Of a stretch of DNA of 64,000 bases, positions 1 to 11,334 are shown piece by piece. Both the position numbers and the translations under genes were made by a program. The notes under the pieces were generated by a model that saw only the letters and a program-made list of their open reading frames with translations, ran no database searches and had not been told where the DNA came from. The stretch is from assembly GCA_011317545.1 (NCBI GenBank), contig WUJK01000005.1, positions 1,426,001-1,490,000 of the forward strand, read 5' to 3'. The DNA is from Coniella vitis. Taxonomy: Eukaryota; Ascomycota; Sordariomycetes; Diaporthales; Schizoparmaceae. Position 1 is the first letter of the stretch; every line of letters begins with the position of its first letter.

Positions 1-591
1 GAGCAAGAAGGGGGAAAGTTTTCTTCCAAGGCCCTTGCTCATGTGGATATGTTGTTTCTTGCCATCTGCTGGCAACTAAGAGAAATGGGTGTATATGACT
101 ACTACCTAGGTAGAACCCAAGAGAACACTCCATTTCCCCCCCTTTTCTATTTCCCCCCTCTTTTCCTTTCCGGTCTTTTTCCGGTACGCATGATCGGCAT
201 GGCGAATGCAAAAAGGACGGTTCTTACAACAGGGGTGCATCATTTCGGCGTGATTCACAGAGTTTTCAACTTCTCTCCAACTGAAACTACTTCTATTTGA
301 TGTTATTTAGCGGTGGACTTGTGTGGTTCTGGGGGAGGACCGATTCGGGATTGTTTACCAGAGGGAGGAGAAGACTGGATCACCGGAGAAAATTTGGTTG
401 TCAAGATGGAAATAAGGACCAAAAGGCACTGATTGAGGACACCATCAGTTAATGCAAGATGCGTAACCGTCCATACTCATATAACACGCAGATGGAGATT
501 TCCTCCGAAAACATGTTTCAATGTAATTGTGACTGCCTTTCCCTCGCAGATACACACCCACGCCACACCATGCCCACCACATCTATCGCGC
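1..591. other. Intergenic, 3' of the PPCDC gene
   Basis: I see no convincing gene here. Short open frames at 43-300 and 433-849 have no recognisable composition, and the second overlaps the decarboxylase exon on the other strand. The stretch holds pyrimidine-rich runs near 130-180 and one CCTAGG-type palindrome near 102-112, of the kind scattered through this window's intergenic DNA. Confidence 0.6.
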
Positions 592-1508
592 TCAGGAAGC
601 AGCAATCGAGGGCGATGGCTCGAGGCCCAGCCTCGCCTGTATTATCTTCACCACCTCGATCCACTCCTTCATCGCTCCATCGCCAATGTCGCCACAGGCA
701 AGTGTCTTTTGCTGTGGTCTAAGGACCTCAAACCAGCCCGAGGCATCCACAGCAGCGCTGCCGTTGACGTTGACGTTGCCGTCTATGGCATCTTTGACCC
801 CCCAGTCTTCGGTAAGCACGCGGATTTGCTTTGCTGTTATGGGGTGTAGCCACATGGCCGTCTTGTTGACAAGTCAGCGCCTTTTAGATTCATTCCAAGC
901 CAAGGAGAAGAAGAAAACGAAAAAGCACCAGAACAAAGAAACGACCAGCAAAACAAAAGAGTCAGACTTACATTCATAGCAGGCGCCACCAGGATCCTCT
1001 TCCTCCGCCCATCTACCCTCCCATCCGTATCCCACGCCCGCACCACGCTCGTCAGTAGATTATCACACAGCCCATTCACAATCTTGGCCAAGGTATTCGC
1101 CGATAGTGGCACAATCGCCATCAAATGTGCCCACCGGCGCAACTCAATATGTAACACCGAAGCATTGCGCCGTGTCCATACACCCTCTGGGCCGACAGTT
1201 GCTCCGGCGCCCCATTCATCTTGGTCGGTGTAGATTGCGTCGACGCCTGGGATAGCGAGGAGGGTTCTGAGGGGCGGCTGCTCGGGCGCTTGGCCAGCGA
1301 GGAAGTTGGCAGCGGAGGTGGTGAGGATGAGGCGGATGGACAGGCGGGAGGAGAGGTCTGGGCTGGAGGAGGAGGAGGAAGATAGGAGGGTGTTGATGAT
1401 GTTGGGGAGCTTGATGGTTGCGACAGAGCCTGACGCGGCGAGGAGGAGGTGTATTTTGTTGTCGCTTATAGATGCGTGAAGCTGGGCGAGGTGGGAGTCT
1501 GTTTCCAT
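592..1508 (-). CDS. Phosphopantothenoylcysteine decarboxylase (Cab3/Hal3 family)
   Basis: This flavoprotein decarboxylates 4'-phosphopantothenoylcysteine to 4'-phosphopantetheine in coenzyme A synthesis. There are two exons, 972-1508 and 592-861, with a 110-nt intron that opens with GTAAGT; they join in phase 0 to give 268 residues. The family motifs are all visible: the flavin-binding start AASGSVATIK (24-33), the catalytic His120 in VLHIELRRW, PLSANTLAKIVNGLCDNLLT, the substrate-clamping PAMNTAMW motif that spans the splice junction (176-183), and the active-site Cys235 in LACGDIGDGAM. In budding yeast the active site is shared between Hal3, Vhs3 and Cab3. Here one polypeptide carries His, Asn and Cys, so it should work as a homotrimer. 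It lacks the acidic C-terminal tail of yeast Hal3. It is divergent from GRX5, 647 bp apart. Confidence 0.93.
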
Positions 1509-2155
1509 TGTGGCGACTTGACTGAGGTGAGAACTGGTGAGACAATCACGGGGATATGAGGCTATCCTGAGCTGTGAAATCGATATGGACCTGGGTGGTT
1601 TTTGGTGAAATTATATGCGCAGGTTCTGATGTGTCAACCCCAGCTACTAAAGTCACAAATAAGTTCAAAGAGTGACCGTGACTGTGTAGAATCACAAGGA
1701 ACAAGATGCAGTCACGCACATTCGCTCTTTCAGTATACATGCACTCACTACCAAACAAGTGACCATCCTATCTCGCGAAACCAAAATCCAGCCAACAAAA
1801 CGCTGGACTGCTGACGAACACGCTACGGCCCGGGTGCTGTGGAAGGGTCAGAGGAGCCTAGCTGCCGCAAGCCCCGTTGTAGACCCGGCCGAGCCCGCCT
1901 GACAAACCGGCGGCTTATAGCGGCAGTGGCGAGCGGCTTGGGGGTGCTGGGGGCGTTGGGGTAAGCCCTGTAGCGCTGGCGACGGCCCGGCCGGCGCGTG
2001 GCATGATTTCATGGGGGGGAAATTTCGACGTGTGAGCCTCTGGGGACAATCGCATTTGTCAAACTTTCCCACCCTGCCGCCACTTTACTCTGCGCCTTGC
2101 TTTGTCTTCCTTCGTCTCCCAATATCGTGGCCCACATTCACACAGCCAGCCCACC
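1509..2155. promoter_or_regulatory. Divergent promoter region of PPCDC and GRX5
   Basis: This 647-bp region separates two start codons that face away from each other. It holds a GC-rich block around 1820-2000 with several G and C runs. No single binding site can be named with confidence. Confidence 0.5.
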
Positions 2156-2844
2156 ATGTTCTCAAGATCAATACTCTCTTCAGTAAGAAGGACGCGCTCT
2201 TCTTTTGCTTCCCGCTACCTACCTATTCGTCAGAATAGCTAACCTTGCGACTTTTACTCGCAGCAATTGCTCCGCCAGGTCGCGCGCCCGGCGGCTCGCG
2301 CAACCTCTTTCAAGCCATTGTCGCCGCTGCTCAGCTTTGCCCAGCAGCAGCAGCAACTCCGTCTCCTCTCCGATGCCACCCGCCAGGCCATCGACAAGGC
2401 CGTCGCCTCGGCTCCCGTCGTTCTCTTCATGAAGGGCACCCCCGAAATGCCCCAGTGCGGCTTCTCGCGCGCCAGCATCCAGATCCTCGGCCTGCAGGGC
2501 GTCGACCCCAACAAGTTTGCTGCTTTCAACGTGCTCGAGGACGCTGAGCTGCGGTCAGGTGGGTTCATATCATGACAATTGCACACTACTTGGGGGCTTG
2601 CTTGCTACCGCGGGTATGGAAGCGAGAAGCAACTGCTAACACGGCGTACCTCACTCTGGCAGGCATCAAGGAGTATTCGGATTGGCCAACAATTCCCCAG
2701 CTTTATGTCGACAAGGAATTCATCGGAGGTTGTGACATCTTGGTATCTATGCACCAGAACGGCGAGCTGGCCAAGATGTTCGAAGAGAAGAAGGTGCTGG
2801 CTCCGGCAGAGGAGGGTGCCGAGGCCGAGGCTGAGCAAAAGTGA
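2156..2844 (+). CDS. GRX5: Monothiol glutaredoxin, mitochondrial (Grx5)
   Basis: Grx5 carries [2Fe-2S] clusters from the Isu scaffold to targets in the mitochondrial matrix. There are three exons: 2156-2182, 2264-2558 and 2663-2844, with introns of 81 and 104 nt, giving 167 residues. The CGFS active site typical of monothiol glutaredoxins is at 74-77, preceded by FMKGTP, where the Lys binds glutathione. The later WPTIPQLYVDKEFIGGCDI segment holds the cis-Pro and GG-CD glutathione-binding residues. Residues 1-45 are rich in Arg, Leu, Ser and Ala and lack acids, as expected for a matrix-targeting peptide. The 27-nt first exon encodes only nine residues of it. The start ATG sits in a good Kozak context (CCACCATG). 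The C-terminus is acidic (AEEGAEAEAEQK). Confidence 0.95.
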
Positions 2845-3085
2845 GGCGCTGAGCGCGTGCTCGTGGTTTTGGGGATAAGAGAAGTTTCAGAATCAACTGA
2901 CTGACTGCTTCAAAGAACTCACTAGACTGTACGAGACGACTTGAGGCTACTTATATTGCTCGCTTCACTGCTACATGGGTACACGTTGTTTACGGACTAT
3001 ATGTATTATATATACTCTCAACAGAATCATCGTACAGCACATATCAATGTTCAGTACCATCACCCACATCCGCCTTCTCTTCAAG

Positions 3086-5335
3086 TTACAATGGATATGC
3101 AGCACCGTCGCCTCTCTGATCACTGCCAGCCGACCAGACACCCACTCCTTCGACTGGATCAAGCGTCCACCGGATGATCTGGCCCCTTCCAAACAATGCT
3201 CGCCGCATGCCTGTCACAACCTCAACCTTGTGACCCAGCTTGCGCAAGCCTTCGACTGCCTCGTCCGCCATGCCTTCCTCCACGCTTACCAACATATCCA
3301 CCGTCTCCGCACTCGCGCCAATACAGATTCTCGGGGCATCCAGCGCCTGCTGTGGGCTCAGCCCAGCAATCACCTGGCCTAGCAACGTCTGTATGTGGCC
3401 CTGCGGCTGCATGAAGCCGCCCATGACGCCAAACACCGAGTGCAAGCTCCCATCGCGCAGGTTCGTCACCAGGCCGGGGATGATGGTGTGGTACGGCCGC
3501 TTGCGTGGCGCAAAGATGTTGGGGTGGTTGGCGGGTCCCAGCGCAAAGTTGGCTCCACGATTCTGCAGCGTGAATCCACATCCCTTGGGGATGATGCACG
3601 TGCCGAATCCGGCGTAGTTGGAGTTGATGAAGGAAATGGCATTGCCCTCGGAATCGGAGCACGCAAAGTAGACCGTGTCGCTGCTGCGCCACGCAGGGCT
3701 GCCGTGCGCAAGCGAGGCTTCGGACGCTCGTGTCGGGTCAAACAGCTTGGCGCGCTCGGCGAGATACTCTGGGGCTAGGAGCGCGGCGCTGGGGACAGGC
3801 ATGGCTGCGGGATCCGTGACAAACCAGTTCGCGTCGGCGAAGGCGATGCGCAGCGACTCGATGATGGCGTGCAGGTAGGCGGCAGAGTTGTGCTCCTCCG
3901 GTGTGAAGGTGGGGATTTTGCCCTGCTTTTCGAGCTCTTGGAGGATGCCGAGGGCCATGAGCGCGACGATGCCTTGGCCATTGGGCGGGTGTTCCCAGAG
4001 CTCAACTCCGTCGTCGTCGTCGTCGTCACTCTTGTCGTCGTTGGCACGCTTGGCGCCATTTTGTGTCGCCGCTGCCGCCGCCGCCGCCTTCTTGCTAGTG
4101 CTCGTTCCCAGGCCATGACCGCGAAACTTCAGCGAGATGGGCTCGACAGCTTCACTTCCCACGTCCATATGATGCTTCAGATCCTCCAGCTCCAGATGCC
4201 CACCCAGATCCTTCACCACCCTGATCAACTCCTGCGCAACCCTCCCCTCGTAGAATCCGCTTTTCCCTTCCTCCGCCAGCGCCCGAAACGTCGCAGCTAG
4301 CGTCGGATTCCGCATGATTTCCCCAGCCCTGGGGGCGCGACACCCATCCTCTGCAGAGGGATCCTTTTTCAACATTTCGGCGAAATTAGGACTCGCGTTG
4401 CGGATACGCTGCTCTGCTCCCTTCCATGCGCTCGCTACAAGTTCACTGACGGGGAACCCGTCCTCGCCGAGCGCGATGGCCGGGGAGAGAATCTGCGAGA
4501 GGGTGAGCTTGCCGGATCCAAAACGAGAAACGGTGTCGACCCAGCCGGCTGCGGCCCCAGGGATAGTGACTGCGTGGACGCTTAGCAGGGGGATCGTTGC
4601 GTCGGCCGAGACGGCGTCCGAGGAGGCAGCGGACAGCAGCGGGGGGAGCCCGAGGTCGGCTCGGAGCCGCTCGAGGGTACACTGTGCGCCTGAGCGTCCG
4701 GACCCGTTGAGCGCCGAGACGGTGCGGGTGGCGGCGTTGTAGTAGAGGCAGAACATGTCGCCGCCTATGCCGGTGGAGCAGGGCTCGGTCATGTTCATGC
4801 CGGCGGCTGGGTGGAGAGGATGTGTTAGCTTGTGGGGTTTGTGAGTCGTGGGAGGCCATCCCATCGGTGTGATTATTGATGCGTGGCTGAGTAGATGGGA
4901 GAGCGAGTGTGTGCTTCTTACCAACGGCAACTGCAGCGTCCTATATCGCCATTATCATGGTGAAGACCATAGTTAGCCTTGTTTCATCCAGTGGGATTTT
5001 TCAAAAGACTTGCACATATCAAAGAGTTGGGTGAAGACCAAAGTCCAGGAGAAAGAAGGCAAGACGCAGAGAGCACAACCACCAGACCATATCCATATCA
5101 AGATGGAAAAAGACAGACAAGAGGAAAACAAGACCAAAAAAAGAAAGTAAAAAAGAATCAGCAAACTTACAGCAGCATTTCCACCCGCATTCAGCACATC
5201 AATACCACATTTCGCCGCCAAAGGCTGCGTACATGCCACAATGCCCTTGGCGCTGTGCACGACGCTGCGTCTGCTGTGGAACTTGGCGAAGTCTATGGGT
5301 CCCGGCGGGAAGAGAGAGGAGGACGAGGCAGGCAT
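3086..5335 (-). CDS. Gamma-glutamyltransferase family protein (YwrD-type)
   Basis: This is an Ntn-hydrolase that transfers or hydrolyses gamma-glutamyl groups of glutathione-like substrates. Exons are 5171-5335, 4922-4940 and 3086-4806 (introns 230 and 115 nt), giving 634 residues. The middle exon is only 19 nt and encodes DAAVAV, which completes the family motif NAADAAVA. The joined frame then runs into TEPCSTGIGGD. The probable autoprocessing nucleophile is the Thr in SDTVYFACSDSEGNA, which begins the small subunit. It is followed by FINSNYAGFG and the C-terminal GGDQ-like region ending in DGAAYPL. I see no signal peptide or membrane anchor, unlike Ecm38-type enzymes, which suggests an intracellular enzyme of the clade that includes Bacillus YwrD. 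A low-complexity Asp stretch (DDKSDDDDDDG) interrupts the large subunit. It converges on GRX5, with 241 bp between the stop codons. Confidence 0.88.
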
Positions 5336-6358
5336 TTCTCTTTTGTGTTGTTTTTCTTCTTGTTTCTTCTCTCGTCTTTTCCTTGGTACTGTCACGATCT
5401 GACACACAGTAAGCTTGCTCGCTCTTCTTCGTTTGTCGCAAGGTCCTCGGTGGGAAAAGAAAATATGTACGCAGGTAGGTTCAGGCAAGGTAGGTAAAGT
5501 AGATCTTGGACGTTGCGTGGGGTCTCCAATTAGTAAAGTTACTGTATCTCTCTGGCAGTGCGATTGCAATGCATTGCCGAGCAAAGTGTTGGGTCCCCCG
5601 GTCCCGGAGATGCGCTCTTGATGCTGGGGGAATACTATTATGGCATACTGTACATAGTACGCCCCGCGCCGCGCCCCTCCTTCTCGACTCTTTTCCCCCT
5701 CGGTCTAGCGGCATCCAAGCTGTAGGAGCTCTGCTGTTGTGGAGCCTTCTCGAGCCCCAAACATCCTCTGGTCTCGTGAACCGAGGCCTAGATCATGGCC
5801 TCATTCCCCCGTTCTGTTGACACATTATGGCGTCTTGGAGCATACAGTGCTATGTAGCATTTTTAGGTTCATATGTGAGTCTCATTGCCATCAAAACTTT
5901 GGTATCTGCAGGAGTGGCGTTGGGCCTGGTCAAGGTCAACCCGAGGTTGGGAATGACAGCTAGCAGCTAGCAATAAGAACACAGCCTATGTTATGATGAT
6001 GTGCAGCGTCATCTCAAAAAGCTACGTACTCGTGCGCAATGCGGCTCTAACCGAGCACGAGATAGACTTCAGACGGTGACAGTGTGGGCACCTAAAAAAG
6101 AGGCTACTATTTGCTAGACTCGTCCCGTCCCAACGCTACGTGGTGAACCGCCAAATATATGCTTTTGGATTGTATTCTTTTCTTTCCACCCCACCCCCCC
6201 CCCCAAACCGAGATTTGCGACATGGTAACATATATACAAGGAAGCTGTCAACCAAACACATGGGACTTGCGCAAGCTCGTGTTGCGTCAAGCGTGTCTCT
6301 CTTTTTCTTTCCGCAACGAACCGGATCTCTATAGTTTCTCTCCACGGCCCATCCAACA
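5336..6358. other. Intergenic between GGT promoter and WRS1 3' end
   Basis: This is the upstream region of the gamma-glutamyltransferase gene and the 3' side of WRS1. I see no gene. It contains one TACATAGTA motif (5651-5659), a tandem GCTAGCAGCTAG stretch near 5960, and a C-run at about 6190-6202. Confidence 0.6.
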
Positions 6359-8037
6359 CTAGGACTCCGTCTTGGCCGTGGCAGCAGCCTCCTTCTCGGC
6401 AGCCTTTGCGGCCTTCTTGGCTGCAATCTGCTTCTCCTTCTCAATCTTCTTCAGCTGACTCTTGGACAGCTTGCCGTCGCCAGCAGCGCCGTTGTCTCCG
6501 CCGTGCTCTCCTGCACTGCCAGCAGCTGGTGCCTTGGCGCGGATAGGCAGGGCGACGGGTGCCTTGGGGTTGCCAGTGCAGTCGTTGAGCGGTCGTACCG
6601 CCCAGAAAGCATCGACGGTCTCGTCCGTGGCCTTGGACCGCAGGTCCTGGAACTCCTTGACGTAGTCTTGCAGATACTTGATGCAGATGGCCTTGAGCTC
6701 GCCTGTGAGCATCTCACCCTTCTTGTACGAGTCGTATATCCTCTGCAGTTCATCGTCATCCTCCATAAAGTACCTCTGTATCATAATGCGTGTCAGTATA
6801 CGGCCTGGTAATGACTAGTTTACGTATGTGCCGCAACACTCACCAGGTACTGGAAGCTGACGTCCACGTCTGGGTCACCGCCCTTTTCCCTGTGTTCCTC
6901 GACGGTCTCTCTGCCACCACTGAAGGCGTACTTGTTGATTTTCTGCATCAAAAGTTAGCAAGTTCGGGTCCAATGGCACAAGTCCATGGGACAACTCACG
7001 TTCTTGATCTGGTTGGGAGTGTCCTTCATGAAAATGGCCGACGAATCAACAGAGGCAGACATCTTGGATCCTGGACCTTGCAAAGCATCGAGGAAACGGG
7101 CATGGATAAGAGAGGGCTTGGCGATGTGAAGACGCGCAGCCACATCTCTTGTCATGCGGAAGTAAGGGTCTTGGTCAATGGCACATGGAATGCTAGATTG
7201 CCAATGGTTAGCAGCTTTTTTTTTTTCTTTTTACCAAACATACCAAGTAGCCAGGTAGCCAAGGGATTAGACCTACAGGCAAGGAATCTGGTCGGTGATC
7301 TTGCTGTCCTCGCCAAAGATGTGAGGGAATGTGGAAGCAAAAGAGGTCGATCCCTGGACAGCGCCGAAATGGATACGGCCGACATTTGTGCTGCCATCAG
7401 AGCCAAAGATGGCACGGGATTGGTTGTAGGTGATGAGCTTGGCAACGCGCAGCACGTTCCGGTAGAAAGCGCCTCCCATGTAGTCGAGGTCGCTGAAAAT
7501 AAAAGTCTTTTTGACGTCGAAGCCACAAGAAATGATGTCCTTTGTGTTTTCGCGCGAGAAGCGGTGCACATCGTCGAGGGTCAGCTTTTCGTTAAAGAGG
7601 AACTTTTCGTCGTCCGTCAGCATGATGACCAGAGGCACATTGAAGACGTCTGACAGCCATTTTGTGAACGAGAAGGGGACAGTGTGGCCAATGTGCATGC
7701 TGTCCGAGGAAGGGCCACGGCCAGTGTAGAGGAAGAAAGGCTCGCCCTTCTCATAGCGGTCGAGAATGGCCTCGAGGTCGCGGTGACTAAAGACGATGCC
7801 ACGGCGCATGAAGCGGTGCGGGCGCCGGCCAGTCACGCGCTCAAAGCGCTCGAGCAGAGCTTGGTCGATGCGCTTGGTGCCAAACTCGACGATCAGCTTG
7901 TCGTAGTCAATGGCCTTGACGTTTCCATTCTCGTCGACTTCGCCCTGGACGTTGTACGGGTCGACTGTCTGCTTGCCCGTGCTGGTCTCGGTGGGGATGG
8001 GAGACTCGTTGAGAGCCTCAGCCGTGACACTGCTCAT
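6359..8037 (-). CDS. WRS1: Tryptophanyl-tRNA synthetase, cytosolic
   Basis: This class Ic synthetase charges cytosolic tRNA-Trp. There are four exons: 7277-8037, 7000-7192, 6844-6942 and 6359-6775 (introns 84, 57 and 68 nt), giving 489 residues. The HIGH signature is at 115-118 in GPSSDSMHIGHTVPF, and the KMSKS loop is KMSAS at 297-301. The splice between exons 1 and 2 restores the eukaryotic motif CLIPCAIDQDPYFR. The start is the ATG at 8037; the open frame reaches 8079, but only through non-ATG codons. The C-terminus is a charged Lys/Ala tail (KLSKSQLKKIEKEKQ and onward), as in other fungal cytosolic enzymes. There is no organellar presequence. It is divergent from MRF1, and a TGAGTCA site 271 bp upstream suggests cross-pathway (CpcA/Gcn4) control. 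Confidence 0.96.
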
Positions 8038-8307
8038 GGTGGAGGACTTGGCGGATGTTGCGGAGGTCAGGAAGGGCAAGAACGTGAGGCTGAGAAGATG
8101 GTGAGGAGACGGTTGAGAGGACCGCGGAAGTGCAAAGAGAGAGTGAGGCTATCCACAAGCGTCGAGTGGGTAGCAACTGGCCAGGCCTGTAGCGGTTGGA
8201 GGGGTCCCGAAACTTTGGAGTGGCTTCTTCGGTGGGGGAGCAACCGCTGCAGCCCTCTAATTGAGGGGCAAGTACCGGTACTTGTACTTTTGTGTCTCCA
8301 TGGCAGG

Positions 8308-8314
8308 TGAGTCA
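8308..8314 (-). promoter_or_regulatory. Gcn4/CpcA-type site TGACTCA upstream of WRS1
   Basis: The plus strand reads TGAGTCA, which is the exact consensus for the bZIP activator of amino-acid starvation control when read on the WRS1 strand. It lies 271 bp upstream of the WRS1 start. Aminoacyl-tRNA synthetase genes are known members of this regulon, so the position is meaningful, but the inference rests on one 7-mer. Confidence 0.5.
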
Positions 8315-8369
8315 ATGCCTGGGCTTTGTAGGTATCGGCTCCAGAACGGCGGGGAACCCATGATTGAAT

Positions 8370-8427
8370 TACTATGTATATACTATGTAGCTGACTAGGC
8401 TTGGATGGATACATGATGTACTATGTA
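8370..8427. repeat. Cluster of three TACTATGTA motifs
   Basis: Exact copies lie at 8370-8378, 8381-8389 and 8419-8427. They belong to a motif dispersed through the intergenic DNA of this window. Function unknown. Confidence 0.7.
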
Positions 8428-8893
8428 CTCTGATTAATACTACGGTAAATTCTGGAAAACTCCTGGAACGCTCCTGGTGGACAATCTTGCTCGAGATGTT
8501 CTAGTACAGCATAGTAGAGACTTTGAGCCCTCACGGTACAGTCGTAGAAATTCGAAACGGTCCAACAGCCCAGAGCCTAAAACTCCGAACTGCAATACCA
8601 TGTGGCGATTATCAAAACTGTGGCCGTATTCACAGACCACCAGTTCTACATTTGCAGTCGGATGCGAGGTTTTACGATAACATGTCCAGACTTTGGTAGG
8701 TACTCTGTCTCCCCAGGAACCACCTCAAGTACCTAGCAAGTACTTTTAGGTACTTCCAGCTCCGGCAGGCATGTGCCCCGGCTGCAGGCACGACTTGACG
8801 AACGGACAAGGCTAGGTTTATTTATTCTGCCGTCCTGTCAAACTTGGGATTCGTTCAAGGCCCATTGCAACCCTCGGTACCGAATGACCAACG

Positions 8894-10259
8894 ATGCTGG
8901 CGGCACCATGGGTGTGTGGACGCTGCCTGACGAGGTCTTTGCCTCTGCTGCCTCGTCAGTTTGCCAGAAGAGCCACAACCGGTACGCCCATGCGATGCGC
9001 CTCAACCCCGTGACCTACACACTCTAACGTCCGTCGGCTCTACAGAAGCTCATAACGCCCTGCCTCCGATCCTGCTCCAGCGCGCCCGGAAAATAGCAGC
9101 CGAACACGATGCGCTCACCCAAAAGCTGGCAGCCGATTTCGATACGAAACTTGCGAAGCGCGCTGGCGAGATAGCCGGCGTCGCGGCCGCCCTTCGCGAC
9201 TTCGACACGGCGCAAGCTTCGTTGTCAGAGCTGCAGGCTCTCCTCCAGTCCAAAGATGAGGAGATGCGCCAGCTAGCTCAAGAAGAGCTCCAGTCAACAC
9301 ACGAGCAGATTGGGACTCTTGGTCACAAACTCTCGGCCAGCCTGACCCCCATTGATCCCTACGCTGAGCTGCCCTGCATCATCGAATTCCGGCCAGGCCC
9401 GGGCGGCATCGAAGGACGCTTCTTTACGGATACTCTCTTCAAAATGTACCAGCTATACTGTCAGCGCAAGGGCTACCGTACAAAGACCGTCAAGTACGAA
9501 ACAGCCGACGGCGCAGGTGATCTCAAGGGCTCGGATGGCGAGTTGCCGCTTCAGGAGGCTGTCTTGGAAGTACAGGTTCCTGGCGCTTTTGTCTTGTTCC
9601 GCAACGAGGCTGGCATCCACCGCGTGCAGAGAGTGCCCGTAACAGAGAGCAAAGGAAGGACACATACCAGCGCCGTTGCTATCTGGGTGCTGCCTTCCTT
9701 TCCAGACACTGGTGCCTCTGGTTCCAACGATTTCAATAACCCGGAAAGCGACTTTTACATCGACCCAACCGAGGTCAAGGTTGAAACTATGCGAGCAAGA
9801 GGCGCAGGAGGCCAGCACGTCAACAAGACAGAATCAGCCATCCGTTTGACCCACATACCGACCGGTACACAAGTCAGTATGCAAGATCAGCGGTCTCAGC
9901 AGGCCAACAGAGATGCAGCCTGGAAGATTCTGCGATCAAGAATTGCCATTGCACGCCGCGAAGCTCGCGAAGAAGAGGCCAAGAACCTTCGCGATAGTGT
10001 CTTGTCCAAAGATAAGATTACCCGAGGTGACAAGATTCGGACATATAATTACAGTCAGGACCGTTGCTCAGACCACCGGAGTGGCGTCGACACGCATAAT
10101 CTTCCTAATGTCCTCCAAGGTGGTGAAATGCTCGACAAGATCCTTGACAGCGTCAAGGAGTGGCGCTTAGCTAGGGATATCGAAGCTGTACTTGCTGAAG
10201 AGGAAGCAGCAGCAGCACTGGCAACAGCGGCGAACAAGCAGGGCAAGGGCAAGAAGTGA
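8894..10259 (+). CDS. MRF1: Peptide chain release factor 1, mitochondrial
   Basis: This factor terminates mitochondrial translation at UAA and UAG codons. Two exons, 8894-8981 and 9046-10259, are separated by a 64-nt intron with donor GTACGC, a CTCTAAC branch sequence and acceptor CTACAG; together they encode 433 residues. The start was chosen by phase: only the ATG at 8894 gives a frame that joins exon 2, and it encodes MLAAPWVCGRCLTRSLPLL, a typical matrix-targeting peptide. ATGs at 8884 and 8908 are in another frame and would run into a stop. The stop-codon recognition tripeptide PVT is at 227-229 (RVPVTESKGRTHTS), and the catalytic GGQ is at 284-286 in RARGAGGQHVNKTESAIR. The C-terminal tail is rich in Ala and Lys. 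It is divergent from WRS1. Confidence 0.94.
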
Positions 10260-11334
10260 TTACGAGTGCCAGATACAGGCCTGCCCGCAGACTAATAACG
10301 TCTAATGCCCGAATCTGTCGCAGAACGATACCTTTCTCAGAATAGGGCTTCAACTTCGGAAATACCCAAGCGCCGTTCCTTGATACGATGTGGACGAGTA
10401 GTCGTGGAGATCTGCTCCGCAAGGGCTTTTTTGGTACTCATCAATCCCAGAAGTGGCCCGGTCACGGTGTGATTGCAACCTACGGCACAATACTATGGTT
10501 TTGGGCACAGCATCCCATGCTAACGTCAACGAGCTGGTGTTGTTCTGCCCCCAAGGCATTTTTCTTACCATGAGTGTGGATGTAACAAGGTTGTTTATCA
10601 GCGGATATCCGGCAAACAAGCACGTATTCGCTTCGCCTGGCACCGGCCGAACATTTCACCTCCCTAAATTGGCCAAGCCTCGAAAGACAAACCCACACAA
10701 TGAACAAGTGCCGCGACTAGGGTTTGGCCAAAAGTCTTTCGCCAGACCAAAATCGTCGATCTCTGCACGCCTCTGAGCAGCCACGCCTTTGGCTTTTGAT
10801 CGTCACAGCGAATTGTGCACCGTTGGCACCTAAACATCTTGTGTACATACATACAATAGCATATTCGCACAGCTGTCTTACAACACCATGCTACGGGCAT
10901 ACATAGTATAGTGACGCTCACATATCGAATATCCATGCTTCATGTACCTATACATAGTACATAGTATGGACGCACTGCCTGGTTCCCCAACGAGGATGTT
11001 GCCGTTCTTGGTATCCATTCGATCACTTATCAGTCTGCCCCAGAACTGATAACTGCCCCATGTACGAAGTAGAATATCATGGGGAGGCTTGTTAGGGAAA
11101 GGTGAAGACCTTGATGCCTAGGCGATGTAACCGTTCATTTTAATAGGGCCGATGATCCGTAGGTAAAGACTCCCCTACATAGGAATGGGCTCATGCAAGG
11201 AACGTCCTTATGAACTGAGAGGACGACACTGTCTGTCCATATAACCTGCCTTGGGTTCGCCAGGTCAGCTCGAAAAGAGTTTCTTTCCTGTTCACGCCAG
11301 CCCGAATCCAAGCACTCGCCCACCCAAGCTCACA
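10260..11334. other. Intergenic, promoter of carboxypeptidase gene
   Basis: I see no gene. The stretch holds the 3' side of MRF1 and the carboxypeptidase promoter, with three TACATAGTA copies (10900-10908, 10951-10959, 10958-10966, the last two overlapping). Confidence 0.6.

Larger units (their letters stand above)
8038..8893. promoter_or_regulatory. Divergent promoter of WRS1 and MRF1
   Basis: This 856-bp region drives a cytosolic synthetase to the left and a mitochondrial release factor to the right. It includes a perfect Gcn4/CpcA-type site (8308-8314), three TACTATGTA motifs (8370-8427), and a run of GTACCT/AGGTAC words at 8697-8760. Confidence 0.6.

Noticed and set aside
8038..8079. N-terminal extension of tryptophanyl-tRNA synthetase
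   Set aside because: The frame is open but begins with TTG, not ATG. The first ATG is at 8037.
8884..9027. Alternative start ATGs for MRF1 at 8884 and 8908
   Set aside because: Both are in a frame that reaches a stop codon just after the exon 2 junction. Only 8894 joins in phase and gives a targeting peptide.
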